Source: Pseudomonas sp. KU26590 | GTDB lineage: Bacteria > Pseudomonadota > Gammaproteobacteria > Pseudomonadales > Pseudomonadaceae | Assembly: GCF_026153515.1 (NCBI RefSeq) | Contig: NZ_CP110644.1 | Span: 5,831,501-5,895,500, forward strand | Reading direction: 5' to 3' | Length of the DNA: 64,000 nucleotides | Part shown: positions 38,572 to 48,050 of the stretch, one piece after another | How positions within the stretch are numbered: position 1 is the stretch's first letter | Layout: the number at the start of each line of letters is the position of its first letter | Position numbers and translations under genes: made by a program | The notes under the pieces: generated by a model | What the model was told of the DNA's origin: nothing | Database searches by the model: none | The model's input: the letters and a program-made list of their open reading frames with translations, nothing else

Positions 38572-40530
38572 ATGAGAACCACCGAAGTACTTTCAACTTC
38601 GAAACCTAGAAAGGGTACTTTTGCCGAGGATCCAACCCTGCTTCCCGCTGTGATACCCAACATACTGACCGCCAATAAAATCAAGGTGACGGAGGCCGAC
38701 TCAGGCCTTAGGGTAGATGTACCTGCCTGGCCCGGAATTACTGCGGGCCACAACATATATGTCACAATCGGGGGCAATCTCTCAGCCAATAGAGTTACAC
38801 CAGCACACGTAATAACCGCCGCAGAAGCCGCTGACCCGAAGACGATTTTCAGCTTCACCCTCAACTCGTCATACACCCTGGCAGAGGGACCGCTACTCGT
38901 CAGCTTCATGGATACAACTCGCACAGGCTCAAACCCCAGATGGCCAGTGACACCGGTAACCGTCGTCGTTGACCGCACCCCGCCAGGCGGAGATTTGCTG
39001 CCGCTGTTGCTTGATGCAAACGGCTCGGAGCTGAGTGGCACGCTGCTTGAAAGTGATCTGGTCGCCGATGAGTTCATCACGGCCGTATCGGACTACGACG
39101 GAACCGCACTCAACGACATCATCGAGCCCTTTATCATTGCTGAAGGCACAGTTCCGCCTGTCTATCTTTCGGGCTCGATTGAAATTGTGGATGCAGACGA
39201 AGTTCACACACGAAAAGTCCTTCTGCACTTCAAAAAGGCCGACATTGTCGCACTGGGGGACGGACTCCATAAGTTCGGCTATCGAGTCACTGACGAGCCC
39301 GGCAATGTGTCGAAAGATTCACCCGTGGCCAATATCCGGGTCATTCTTTCTGACGTTCCGAGCGCGCTGGACGCCCCCATCGTTCCGGCTTACAAAGACA
39401 GCACCGGTGCTGGTGATGGCGTGGTCAATGACGATGACGCTCGCGCCCAGGTTGAAGTTGAAGTACCGACTTACACGACCCCCAAAGTAAACGACATCAT
39501 TACTGTTCACTGGGGTAGTCAGATTGCGACGGGATACTCACTCACTTTAGCGGATATCACGAGCGACCCCGTCACAACCATTCTGTTGTCCTTCGCCTTG
39601 GTCAGCGCCGAGGGAAGTGCCACCGAGGTACCGGTTTACTACACGGTCACCCGAGGAGGCCGGGAATTTCCGAAGTCACCGACAACCCTCGTCAATGTCG
39701 ACCTCACCGTGCCCGGTGGCCCTGACCCGGCAACACTGTTGCGTCCAACCATCATCGTTGGTTTTAGCGGCGGGCCTGTAAACGAGATCCCGAACGACGA
39801 CTTTGGCATGAACGCCACTGCCACGATCCCTTACCAAACCAACGATGTACCGGCTAAAAACGCCTTCCTTTCGGGAGATGTGGTGACGATTATCTGGGGC
39901 GGAGTGGAGGTATCGCCTGGCTACACTGTCGGCACGGCAGATGTAGGCCGAAACTTGCGCTTGACCGTCCCCGGCTCCTACATCAACACCTCTGGCAGCA
40001 TTCCGGTCAGTTACATAATCAGGCGCGAGCTTTTGCCTCCTTACAGTCCGCCACAGTATGGCACCGGCAAGGCGCCGGATACCCTGGTGGATGTAAGGTC
40101 CGATATTGGCCTCCCCAACGACGGCAAGCCCTTTAACGGTCCAACATTCCCAAGGGTTAACGCCGACGGCGTGATTGATCAGGAAAACGGTAGGCTGGGA
40201 GGGATCATACGCTGCCCGGTCGACATCACCAATGTGACCGCCGATGATAGCATTACGCTGACGTTTATCGGACTCAATTTCGACGATGATACAATCGTCA
40301 TTCCGGGGACGGAATATACTCACACCGATACACTGACAAGTGCAGACATCACACAGAAATATTATGAATTTACAGTGCCCGTCCCTACGTTAAGAAAAGT
40401 GTGCGTGGGATACGGCCGTGCAAGCTACGCACTGGAAAACGATAAAGGTACCGGAAGTTCAGACTTTTCTAAGGTCACCATCGACCTGAGCGATGCTAGT
40501 GATGGTACCTGCGCCACTGACTGGCCTTAG
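38572..40530 (+). CDS. Large Ig-like repeat protein 1 (unknown function)
   Basis: A 652-residue acidic protein, almost entirely beta strand in pattern. It is not recognised as a known family. About five tandem Ig-like units share a core such as NDIITVHWGS, SGDVVTIIWGG and ADDSITLTFIG, followed by Y or T strands, VPVYYTVTRGG and VNVDLTVPGGPDP linkers. No signal peptide, Cys-rich region, GGxGxD repeats or anchor were found, so export is unclear. It lies divergent from the autotransporter and 197 bases before a protein with the same kind of repeat. Possible roles are an adhesin or surface fibre secreted by an unseen route, or an intracellular beta protein. The N-terminal 25 residues are Ser/Thr/Lys-rich. 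Confidence 0.7.
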   Translation: MRTTEVLSTSKPRKGTFAEDPTLLPAVIPNILTANKIKVTEADSGLRVDVPAWPGITAGHNIYVTIGGNLSANRVTPAHVITAAEAADPKTIFSFTLNSSYTLAEGPLLVSFMDTTRTGSNPRWPVTPVTVVVDRTPPGGDLLPLLLDANGSELSGTLLESDLVADEFITAVSDYDGTALNDIIEPFIIAEGTVPPVYLSGSIEIVDADEVHTRKVLLHFKKADIVALGDGLHKFGYRVTDEPGNVSKDSPVANIRVILSDVPSALDAPIVPAYKDSTGAGDGVVNDDDARAQVEVEVPTYTTPKVNDIITVHWGSQIATGYSLTLADITSDPVTTILLSFALVSAEGSATEVPVYYTVTRGGREFPKSPTTLVNVDLTVPGGPDPATLLRPTIIVGFSGGPVNEIPNDDFGMNATATIPYQTNDVPAKNAFLSGDVVTIIWGGVEVSPGYTVGTADVGRNLRLTVPGSYINTSGSIPVSYIIRRELLPPYSPPQYGTGKAPDTLVDVRSDIGLPNDGKPFNGPTFPRVNADGVIDQENGRLGGIIRCPVDITNVTADDSITLTFIGLNFDDDTIVIPGTEYTHTDTLTSADITQKYYEFTVPVPTLRKVCVGYGRASYALENDKGTGSSDFSKVTIDLSDASDGTCATDWP

Positions 40531-40553
40531 TGGTTTATGCAGTTCATTGAATC

Positions 40554-40613
40554 CTCAAGGGGCAAGCCTCATTCAACAAGCGTGATTAACATTGGATGAA
40601 ACGGCCCCTTGAG
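40554..40613. other. Inverted repeat between the two Ig-repeat genes
   Basis: CTCAAGGGGC (40554-40563) pairs perfectly with GCCCCTTGAG (40604-40613) across a 40-base loop. Just after it, the unit GTAGTGCA-like is repeated (40618-40650). It may be a transcript end or a processing site between the two genes. Confidence 0.45.
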
Positions 40614-40726
40614 CGGTTCGTGCAAGGTAGTGCAGGTAGTGCAAGGGGCTGAGTTCAAGCAGCCCCACCGCGCTGCATTGAACTGGGCAGCGATTCAGGG
40701 AAATTGATAATTCATAGGTAATTGTC

Positions 40727-43096
40727 ATGAACTACATATTGGATATGAGCATAACGGCCACGCTCGTTGCACCCAGAATACCCGTGGTAGACCGACCCGA
40801 TAAAGGCGGACTGGGGGTGGCAGAGCTGCGCAAGAACCCGCCAGAAGATGTCATCGTTACTGCGCCGTTGTTGCCCTCTATACCGGTCGGCTCTACGATA
40901 GTGCTTTTCTGGAGCGGCATGGCTGCAGATTCCTACGTGCTGACTGAACAACAACAAGCCACTGGATTGATTACCTTCAATGTACTGCCCGGGCAAATAG
41001 CGGATGCGGATCAGGCGGAACTGATTTACCAGATATTTTCACCCGTCGGCGGAAATCCGGCGGTGTCTGCACCGTATTATGTGCGCGTCAATACGAAGGT
41101 GCCCGGCTCGCCGCCACTCAATCCGGTAGAGCCCATAAACCAGAACCTGGCACCGCCGGGCGGTATCCCCACCCCCATCACCGATGCAATTGCGGCGAAC
41201 GGAATCAACGTCATCATCGCTCCATGGACCAATATGGAAGTCGGAGATGTCCTCACGCTGACCTGGGGGCAAAGCAAAATCGTTCGGCCGCCACTGACCG
41301 CAGGTGAGCTGAACAGACCGGTCACGGTGCCAGTCAGCCAAGCCATTATCCTGGCCACCTCCAACACCCTGGACTTGAAAGTGTTTTATGACATCCGGGA
41401 CAACGTGGGTAACTGGTCGCTCAATTCCTTGCCGGCAACAACCGATGTCGAGGCCGGTCCCAACACCCTGCCCTCACCTCGAATTCAAGAAGCCCTCGGC
41501 GATGATGACTTGGCGCTTGGGGAACTGGGCGCTCAGAACGCCCATGTATTGATTCCTGCCTACACGCCCTGGAACGTCGGGGATCGCGTCAATCTGTTTT
41601 GGTCAGGCTTGACCGCTGGAGGCATTGAGGTCAACCAGACCAAGGCATACACCATGCTCGCCGACGACGAAGGTTTTCCGGTGACCCTGGAAATCGACAA
41701 TGCCACGGTTGTCGCTATTGCAGGCGGCAGAGCCATTGTCTATTACGAGGTCAACGGCACTTCAAGATCAAGACGCAAGGCCATTACTGTCAGCGGTGCA
41801 CTCCAGCAACTTCCGGCGCCAAGCGTTGTGCAGGCACAAGGCGGCGAACTCGACCCGGCCAACGTTACCGCTGCCGGTGCCACCGTGCTTGTCAAATGGT
41901 CGCCTGGCATGACGCCCGGCGATCGCGTTTACCTTTACTGGAACGGCACCACTGCTGCCGGAGGTGACACTCATTTCACGGCAGACCAGCCTGTGATAGC
42001 GGCCGGTCAGGATCTTCTGTTTACGGTCCCGAAGGCTGAGCAGGTCATACCGCTGGCAGGCGGCAAGCTGGACCTGTACTACGTGGTGGTGTCTGGAGGG
42101 GGGCAACGGGCGTCGGATCACAGCTCGCTGACGGTCAAGGCTGTGGCCAATCAGCAACCACCTGCGCTGGATGTGCTTGAGGACAACGAAGCGACCCACG
42201 TGCTGGACATTTCCAACCTGACCGTCGTCACGGCGCGTGTCCCAAACTACGGCATGCTGGCCGGCGACATGGTACAGGTGCGCTGGGCTGGCATCACTCA
42301 GCACGACACCGCCGTGCAAACTGTAGCCGCCATAGGCCCCATGAACTTCAATCTCCCCCTCGCCTGGGCCACCGAAAATGTCGATCAACCGGCCGGCGTA
42401 ACCCTCACGTACAGTTATGGACGTGGCGCCAATCCGGTGGTGACCTCACAGCCGCTTCACATTACCGTCACTCGACAGCAAGTCCCGCTGGACTTGATTG
42501 AGCCGTCGGTGGACCAGGCAGTGAACGATGAAATCGACTTCCACCAATTGGCCAACGGCGTGGCGACAGTCAGGGTCAACTACCCCGGCATGGCAGTCGG
42601 TCATACCGTGCGAGTGCGGTGGAGGGGCCGGATCGAATACTTCACTGACACCCGGCCAGTCACGGCTGTTGGCCCACTGTTGTTCGACATACCCCGGGAC
42701 GAAGTGATCGATGTCATTGGCTCCACCGTTGATGTGAACTACTCGGTGGTCGTCGCCCCCGGAGCGCCGATTCAGGCATCGAAGATTTATCAACTGAGCG
42801 TAAAACGACAACCGTTGAATCTGGTAGCACCCACTATCAACGGTACGCGGGACAACGTCCGGGTCGACTATCCCGGCAGCTTGACCTCGCACACCATCGT
42901 GGTTCGATGGCTAGGCGTAACCGAACACAGCACCGCGATAAAACATCCCGAGCAGAATGGGTATTACGTCAACTTTTCCATTCCTGCGACCTGGGTCAGC
43001 GAGAACCGGGGCAGAACGGTACTGGTCAATTACAGCGTAGGGGTGGGAAACAATTCGCTGATTTTCTCCCAGATCTTGCGGGTAGATGTCCCGTAG
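40727..43096 (+). CDS. Large Ig-like repeat protein 2, seven tandem repeats (unknown function)
   Basis: A 789-residue protein of seven tandem Ig-like units. Each has a core ..VGD.V.L.W.G with the Trp at residues 62, 180, 292, 405, 520, 632 and 728, a spacing of 112-118 residues except the last. Each unit ends with a Y-Y strand and a proline-rich linker (QQPPALDVLE, QPLNLVAPT). Later units (5-7) are most alike. No signal peptide, cysteine or lipobox is seen. The same domain type occurs in the gene before it, so the pair likely arose by duplication. The start may be at the second Met (MSIT, residue 7). Function is not known; a repeat scaffold for ligand or surface binding is inference. Confidence 0.72.
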   Translation: MNYILDMSITATLVAPRIPVVDRPDKGGLGVAELRKNPPEDVIVTAPLLPSIPVGSTIVLFWSGMAADSYVLTEQQQATGLITFNVLPGQIADADQAELIYQIFSPVGGNPAVSAPYYVRVNTKVPGSPPLNPVEPINQNLAPPGGIPTPITDAIAANGINVIIAPWTNMEVGDVLTLTWGQSKIVRPPLTAGELNRPVTVPVSQAIILATSNTLDLKVFYDIRDNVGNWSLNSLPATTDVEAGPNTLPSPRIQEALGDDDLALGELGAQNAHVLIPAYTPWNVGDRVNLFWSGLTAGGIEVNQTKAYTMLADDEGFPVTLEIDNATVVAIAGGRAIVYYEVNGTSRSRRKAITVSGALQQLPAPSVVQAQGGELDPANVTAAGATVLVKWSPGMTPGDRVYLYWNGTTAAGGDTHFTADQPVIAAGQDLLFTVPKAEQVIPLAGGKLDLYYVVVSGGGQRASDHSSLTVKAVANQQPPALDVLEDNEATHVLDISNLTVVTARVPNYGMLAGDMVQVRWAGITQHDTAVQTVAAIGPMNFNLPLAWATENVDQPAGVTLTYSYGRGANPVVTSQPLHITVTRQQVPLDLIEPSVDQAVNDEIDFHQLANGVATVRVNYPGMAVGHTVRVRWRGRIEYFTDTRPVTAVGPLLFDIPRDEVIDVIGSTVDVNYSVVVAPGAPIQASKIYQLSVKRQPLNLVAPTINGTRDNVRVDYPGSLTSHTIVVRWLGVTEHSTAIKHPEQNGYYVNFSIPATWVSENRGRTVLVNYSVGVGNNSLIFSQILRVDVP

Positions 43097-43166
43097 GCCA
43101 ATACGCAAGGCGGACCGTCGCGCCCACAGCGACACTCTGTAATCTCAACGGCCCGCTTTTAAACCT

Positions 43167-43973
43167 TCACCCCCGAAACAACTCACCCGGCGTAAACCCA
43201 AACAACCCTTTGAACGCTGCAATAAATGCCGAGGTCGAGTCGTAGCCACAAGCGAGCGCCGTGTTTGTGACGCTTGCGCCCTCCTCCAGCCCGTTGAGCG
43301 ATGACAACAACCGCGCCCGCTGCCGCCAGCCGCGAAAGCTCAAGCCGGTTTCGCGCTGAAACAAACGCATCAAGGTTTTCTCGGACATGTTCAGGCGCGC
43401 GGCCCAGTCGGTGAGGGTGATGTTTTGGCCCGGCTGTTCGACAAGTTCATCGCACAGCGCCAACAGCCGTGGATGCCGGGGCGATGGCAGGGAAAACCCG
43501 ACTTCCGGTAAGTGGCTGAGTTGATCAAGCAGCACTTGGACAAGCCGCGCTTCGCGGCTGTCTGGCTGTGGGTAATCGGCTGGTAATTGGCAGAAGGCCT
43601 TGATCAGTTCACGGGCAAGCGGCGTGACTTCCAGCACTCGGCAGCGATCCGGCGCCCAGTCGCAATCCTCTTTGCGCACATACAGGCTTCGCATCTCCGC
43701 GCGGGTTGACGTGATGACTTCATGTTCCAGCCCGGCGGGAACCCACACGCCCCACTGCGGCGGCGCGAAGAAGCTGCCGTGGGGGGTATGGACCCCGAGC
43801 ACGCCACTGATTGCGTAGGAAAACTGCGCCCAGTCATGGCGATGAGTCGGCGTCCAGGAGCCCTCGCTCAGGCTTTCGGCCCGGGCATAAAGCGGGCGAG
43901 GAAGATGCAGAAGCGCCGGGATCCGGCGTTCGTTACCGGGATTTCGTAGGGAAGAGTGTCTGCTTGTCGGCAT
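43167..43973 (-). CDS. AraC family transcriptional regulator with cupin domain
   Basis: A 268-residue protein. The N-terminal cupin (THRHDWAQFSYAISGVLGVHTPHGSFFAPPQWGVWVPAGLEHEV) is followed by a C-terminal AraC HTH domain. The latter carries ITLTDWAARLNMSEKTLMRLFQRETGLSFRGWRQRARL and ALACGYDSTSAFIAAFKGLFGFTPGEL. Such proteins resemble NimR/YdeO-type regulators that often repress or activate a neighbouring efflux gene. Its target is unclear. It faces the Ig-repeat gene convergently (70-base gap) and lies 117 bases before the convergent-side end of the thiolase gene, so regulation of either is possible. Confidence 0.88.
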   Translation of the reverse strand: MPTSRHSSLRNPGNERRIPALLHLPRPLYARAESLSEGSWTPTHRHDWAQFSYAISGVLGVHTPHGSFFAPPQWGVWVPAGLEHEVITSTRAEMRSLYVRKEDCDWAPDRCRVLEVTPLARELIKAFCQLPADYPQPDSREARLVQVLLDQLSHLPEVGFSLPSPRHPRLLALCDELVEQPGQNITLTDWAARLNMSEKTLMRLFQRETGLSFRGWRQRARLLSSLNGLEEGASVTNTALACGYDSTSAFIAAFKGLFGFTPGELFRG

Positions 43974-44090
43974 TACCGGGCGCCCGTGTGGGGATGGCCT
44001 GTGGGGGTCCTGCTTTATGGAGTGCGTGCCCCAAGAGGACAGATTACTTCACCGATCAACCTGGTAGATAATCCTTCCCCTTAATCCACG

Positions 44091-45368
44091 TCAGCTCTCG
44101 ATAATGGCCGTCACGCCTTGGCCGCCTGCCGCGCAGACAGAGATCAAACCGCGCCCTCCTCCTTTCTTGCTCAGCAGTTTCGCCAGGTTCGCGACGATAC
44201 GACCACCGGTCGCAGCGAACGGATGTCCCGCCGCCAGCGAGCTGCCTTTCACATTGAGCTTGCTGCGATCAATAGAGCCCAGCGGCGCGTCCAGCCCCAG
44301 ACGCGATTTGCAGTAATCCGGGTCTTCCCACGCCTTCAAGGTGCACAGCACCTGCGCCGCGAAGGCCTCGTGAATCTCGTAATAATCGAAATCCTGCAGC
44401 GTCAACCCGTTGCGTGCCAGCAGACGAGGGACGGCGTAGACCGGAGCCATCAGCAGGCCTTCGTTACCGCGCACGAAATCCACGGCGGCGGCCTCGCCAT
44501 CCCGCCAGTAGGCCAGAATAGGCAAGCCCCGCTCACGTGCCCACTCCTCGCTGGCAAGCAACACCAGCGACGCCCCGTCAGTCAGTGGCGTCGAGTTGCC
44601 CGCCGTCAGCGTGCCTTTTGCGCTGCGCTCGTAGGCGGGCTTGAGCGAGGCAAGTTTTTCCAGGCTCGCATCAGTGCGCAGGTTGTTGTCGCGGGTCAGG
44701 CCGAGGAATGGCGTGAGCAGGTCGTCCTGCCAACCTTGCGCGTACGCAGTGGCCATTTTTTGATGACTTTCCAGCGTCAGTTGGTCCTGTGCCTCGCGGG
44801 GGATGCCCCAGGTCTGCGCCATCAATTCGCAGTGCTGGCCCATCGACAAACCGGTGCGGGGTTCGCCATTGCGCGGCAGTTCCGGCTTGAGGTTATGCAG
44901 GCGCAATTGTGTCAGCGCCTTGAGCTTGTCAGCCGTCGTCTTGCTGCGATTGACCTGCAACAGGATCTGCCGCAGGTCCTCGTTGACGCCGATGGGCGCG
45001 TCGGAGGTGGTGTCGACGCCGCCGGCAATGCCGCACTCAATCTGACCGAGGGCGATCTTGTTCGCCACCAGCAGCGCCGCTTCGAGCCCGGTGCCGCAGG
45101 CTTGTTGAATATCGTAAGCCGGCGTTTGTGGCGACAGCCGCGAACCGAGCACGCATTCACGGGTGAGGTTGAAATCACGGGAGTGCTTGAGCACCGCGCC
45201 GGCGGCGACTTCGCCCATGCGCAGGCCGTGCAGGTTGAAGCGCTCGATCAGACCTTCCAGCGCAGCGGTCAGCATTTCCTGGTTGCTGGCGGTGGCATAC
45301 GCGCCGTTGGAGCGTGCGAACGGAATGCGATTGCCGCCGACAATGGCCACGCGTCGTGTCTGAATCAT
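44091..45368 (-). CDS. Acetyl-CoA C-acyltransferase (FadI-like thiolase)
   Basis: A 425-residue thiolase. The active-site Cys91 is in QQACGTGLEAALL, with His333 (EIHEAFAAQVL), the GHPF motif at 381-384 and Cys412 (SVCAAGGQG). The start at 45368 follows GGGAGA and gives MIQTRRVAIVGGNRIPF. It should cleave 3-ketoacyl-CoA in beta-oxidation, or run in reverse for acyl condensation. It is divergent from a fabG/maoC pair, an order also known in P. aeruginosa (PA4785-PA4786), which suggests one pathway. Confidence 0.9.
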   Translation of the reverse strand: MIQTRRVAIVGGNRIPFARSNGAYATASNQEMLTAALEGLIERFNLHGLRMGEVAAGAVLKHSRDFNLTRECVLGSRLSPQTPAYDIQQACGTGLEAALLVANKIALGQIECGIAGGVDTTSDAPIGVNEDLRQILLQVNRSKTTADKLKALTQLRLHNLKPELPRNGEPRTGLSMGQHCELMAQTWGIPREAQDQLTLESHQKMATAYAQGWQDDLLTPFLGLTRDNNLRTDASLEKLASLKPAYERSAKGTLTAGNSTPLTDGASLVLLASEEWARERGLPILAYWRDGEAAAVDFVRGNEGLLMAPVYAVPRLLARNGLTLQDFDYYEIHEAFAAQVLCTLKAWEDPDYCKSRLGLDAPLGSIDRSKLNVKGSSLAAGHPFAATGGRIVANLAKLLSKKGGGRGLISVCAAGGQGVTAIIES

Positions 45369-45485
45369 CGAAATCTCCCTGCCCTGAATGCGTCTATCGT
45401 TTGAGAAGCGCTGCCTGACAGCGTAGGACCTATTACCCAACCATGCGGTCCACTGATTTGAACCCAGACGCAAGGAGAGTGTTCC

Positions 45486-46841
45486 ATGGCATCCGATCGC
45501 TACATTGACTTCGTCAACTCCGACCTCGGCCGCAAGCTGGTCGGCGCCGTCGGTCTGCCAGCGCCCGCACGTCTGGAGCGCTGGCAGGCGGGGCGTCTGC
45601 GTCCGGTGGAGGGCGCGTTGTTACTGAGCGCGGGGCCGCTGGCCGAGCGAGTCAGCACCTTCGCGCCGCGCCTGACCGACGTGCTCTTTAGTGCTGGCGG
45701 CGAAGTCACGGGCGCCCACCCTTGGAATGCGGAGCAGAGCGGGAAGATCAAGGCTGTGGTGTTCGACGCCAGCACGCTGCTGCACACCTCCCAGCTGAGT
45801 CAGTTGCGCGAGTTCTTTCAGCCGATCCTGCGTCCTCTGGACAACAGCGCCCACGTCGTCATTCTTGCCCGTGCGCCGGATGCTCAAACTGATCCGCTGG
45901 CGGCCAGCACGCAGCAGGCCATCGAAGGTTTCAGCCGCTCGCTGGCCAAGGAAATGCGTAACGGTGGCACGGTTCAACTGCTGCAAGTAGAGGACGGCGC
46001 GGAAGATCAGCTCGAAGGCGCGCTGCGGTTCTTCCTGTCGCCGAAGAGTGCGTTCATCTCCGGTCAGGTCATTCGTCTGAGCACGTGCGCGCAACAGGTT
46101 CAGGACTGGACCCGTCCGCTGGCGGGGCGCAAAGCGCTGGTGACAGGGGCAGCCCGAGGCATCGGCGCGGCCATCGCGGAAACCCTGGCTCGCGACGGTG
46201 CGGAGGTGGTGTTGCTGGATGTGCCCCAGGCTAAATCCGATCTCGATGCGCTGGCGGCGCGTCTTGGTGGGCAGGCGCTGGTCCTGGACATCTGCGCACC
46301 GGACGCTGCCGCTCAGTTGATTGAACACTTGCCCGGCGGACTCGATATCGTCGTGCACAACGCTGGCATCACCCGGGACAAGACGCTGGCCAATATGCCT
46401 GCGGACTTTTGGGACTCGGTGCTCGACGTCAACCTCAATGCTCCCCAGGTGCTGACCCAGGCGCTGATCGACAGCGGCGCACTGCGCGACAACGGCAGTG
46501 TGATTCTGCTGGCGTCGATCAGCGGACTGGCAGGCAACCGCGGCCAGACCAACTACACCACGAGCAAGGCCGGGCTGATCGGCTATGCCCGGGCGATGGC
46601 GCCGATGCTTAAAGCGCGCGGTATCAGCATTAACGCTGTGGCACCGGGCTTCATCGAAACCAGCATGACCGCGCACATGCCCTTCGCCCTGCGCGAAGCC
46701 GGCCGACGCATGAGCTCGCTGGGCCAGGGTGGTCATCCGCAGGACGTGGCGGAAGCGGTGGCGTGGCTGGGTCAGCCGGGCTCTGGAGCGGTCAGTGGCC
46801 AGGTGCTGCGGGTGTGCGGCCAAAGCGTGCTCGGTGCTTGA
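45486..46841 (+). CDS. 3-oxoacyl-ACP reductase FabG4-type (two-domain SDR)
   Basis: A 451-residue protein, about twice the normal FabG length. The C-terminal 240 residues are a classical SDR: TGAARGIG at 220-227, NNAG-like HNAG at 291-294, active-site Ser344, and Tyr357/Lys361 in YTTSK. The N-terminal 200 residues resemble a degenerate Rossmann fold, as in mycobacterial FabG4. It reduces 3-ketoacyl-ACP or -CoA with NAD(P)H. AAGGAG lies eight bases before the ATG. It is followed by a MaoC hydratase gene, making a reductase-dehydratase pair. Confidence 0.92.
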   Translation: MASDRYIDFVNSDLGRKLVGAVGLPAPARLERWQAGRLRPVEGALLLSAGPLAERVSTFAPRLTDVLFSAGGEVTGAHPWNAEQSGKIKAVVFDASTLLHTSQLSQLREFFQPILRPLDNSAHVVILARAPDAQTDPLAASTQQAIEGFSRSLAKEMRNGGTVQLLQVEDGAEDQLEGALRFFLSPKSAFISGQVIRLSTCAQQVQDWTRPLAGRKALVTGAARGIGAAIAETLARDGAEVVLLDVPQAKSDLDALAARLGGQALVLDICAPDAAAQLIEHLPGGLDIVVHNAGITRDKTLANMPADFWDSVLDVNLNAPQVLTQALIDSGALRDNGSVILLASISGLAGNRGQTNYTTSKAGLIGYARAMAPMLKARGISINAVAPGFIETSMTAHMPFALREAGRRMSSLGQGGHPQDVAEAVAWLGQPGSGAVSGQVLRVCGQSVLGA

Positions 46842-46928
46842 GTGGGCATCGACACGATGAGCGTTTGAATGGCCGCCCCGTCGATCCGAGGCGGGGCTGA
46901 TCTGCAGCATGACCACAGGAGAAACTCG

Positions 46929-47804
46929 ATGAGTGCGCACTGGCGGTATCTGGACACGCCCCCGGCCCTGCCCGGCCTGTTCATGCAAGCGGCGCTGCGG
47001 CGCAAGGTCAGCGGCACGCAACTCCCGGATCAAGGGCTGCGGTGCTGGATGTCGGTGGACCCGGACAAGGTGAAAGCGTTTGCCCACGTCTGCGGCTTTG
47101 TCCCCGGCAGTCTGCTGCCGCCAACCTATCCCCACGTGCTGGCCTTCCCGCTGCAGATGAAGCTACTCACCGACAAGGACTTCCCCTTCCCGCTCCTCGG
47201 GCTGGTTCACCTTCATAACCGAATCAGCATTCATCGCCCGCTCGGCAGTGTGATCAAGGTCCAGGTCAGCGTGCATGTTGGCCATCTCAAACCCCATGCA
47301 AAAGGCGCGACCTTCAGCCTGATCACGCAGGTCGAAGATGCGTTGGGCCTGCTGTGGGAGGAAGAGAGCACGATGCTCTGCCGGGGCGTTCACGTGGACG
47401 GCGAGATCGACGGCGATTACGAACCGGCGCCACTGCCGATGGCGGAGCTGGCGACGTGGTCGGCGCCGTCGGACATTGGTCGTCAGTACGCGAAGGTCAG
47501 TGGTGATTACAACCCGATTCACCTGAGTGACAGCAGCGCCAGGCTGTTCGGTTTTACGAAGGCGATCGCCCACGGGCTGTGGATAAAAAGCCGCGCGCTG
47601 GCAGCGCTTGAAGATCATCTGCAGGCGTCGAATGTGGAGATATCGGTGGAATTTCACAAACCGGTGCGGCTGCCCAGCGGGGTGACGTTGTCCGCCAGCG
47701 CGGCGGGGTCCCATGGGCAGTTCAAGCTGGAAGGGCCGGAAGGGCCGGAAGGGCCGGAAGGGATCGTGCATATGCTGGGGAGCTGGCGGCCGGCCACGGA
47801 GTGA
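46929..47804 (+). CDS. MaoC family (R)-specific enoyl hydratase
   Basis: A 291-residue double-hot-dog protein. The C-terminal hydratase motif is YAKVSGDYNPIHLSDSSARLFGFTKAIAHGLW, with Asp/His in DYNPIH. The first 150 residues are the second, degenerate hot-dog. AGGAG lies seven bases before the ATG at 46929. With FabG4 and the thiolase it could form a short acyl-CoA pathway. The C-terminus has an in-frame 9-bp repeat giving EGPEGPEGPEG, unlike the family. Confidence 0.88.
   Translation: MSAHWRYLDTPPALPGLFMQAALRRKVSGTQLPDQGLRCWMSVDPDKVKAFAHVCGFVPGSLLPPTYPHVLAFPLQMKLLTDKDFPFPLLGLVHLHNRISIHRPLGSVIKVQVSVHVGHLKPHAKGATFSLITQVEDALGLLWEEESTMLCRGVHVDGEIDGDYEPAPLPMAELATWSAPSDIGRQYAKVSGDYNPIHLSDSSARLFGFTKAIAHGLWIKSRALAALEDHLQASNVEISVEFHKPVRLPSGVTLSASAAGSHGQFKLEGPEGPEGPEGIVHMLGSWRPATE
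47729..47762 (+). repeat. In-frame 9-bp tandem repeat in the maoC 3' end
   Basis: GGAAGGGCC is repeated three times plus a 7-base partial copy. It encodes EGP units near the C-terminus. Such a short repeat is a slippage hotspot that would change length in multiples of three residues. Confidence 0.9.
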
Positions 47805-47854
47805 TGGCTGCGCCTATTGTGCGCCCGTAGTTTTGCGGTGTGACATCTGACGCC

Positions 47855-47946
47855 TTCCCGGCTAAAGCCGGTCCCACTAGGAGCGTGAGGCGTGTCAATA
47901 AAGTTGAGGGCGCAGGCTGTTTAGTGGGACCGGCTTCAGCCGGGAA
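47855..47946. repeat. REP inverted-repeat pair
   Basis: TTCCCGGCTAAAGCCGGTCC (from 47855) and a mirror GGACCGGCTTCAGCCGGGAA (to 47946) face each other around about 50 bases. Its core matches the REP at 32086. It lies downstream of maoC. Confidence 0.85.
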
Positions 47947-48050
47947 TCGGCGCACCGCCGTAGCGGGTATCAAACCTGCGTCCCGGAGCATCGCCCCCCC
48001 TTGCGTCAATCGCCTATCCCCCTGAAGCTACGCACCTTCAGGAGACCCCC

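Noticed and set aside
45621..47135. A minus-strand frame of 504 codons over fabG and maoC
   Set aside because: It is antisense to two recognised enzymes with ribosome binding sites.
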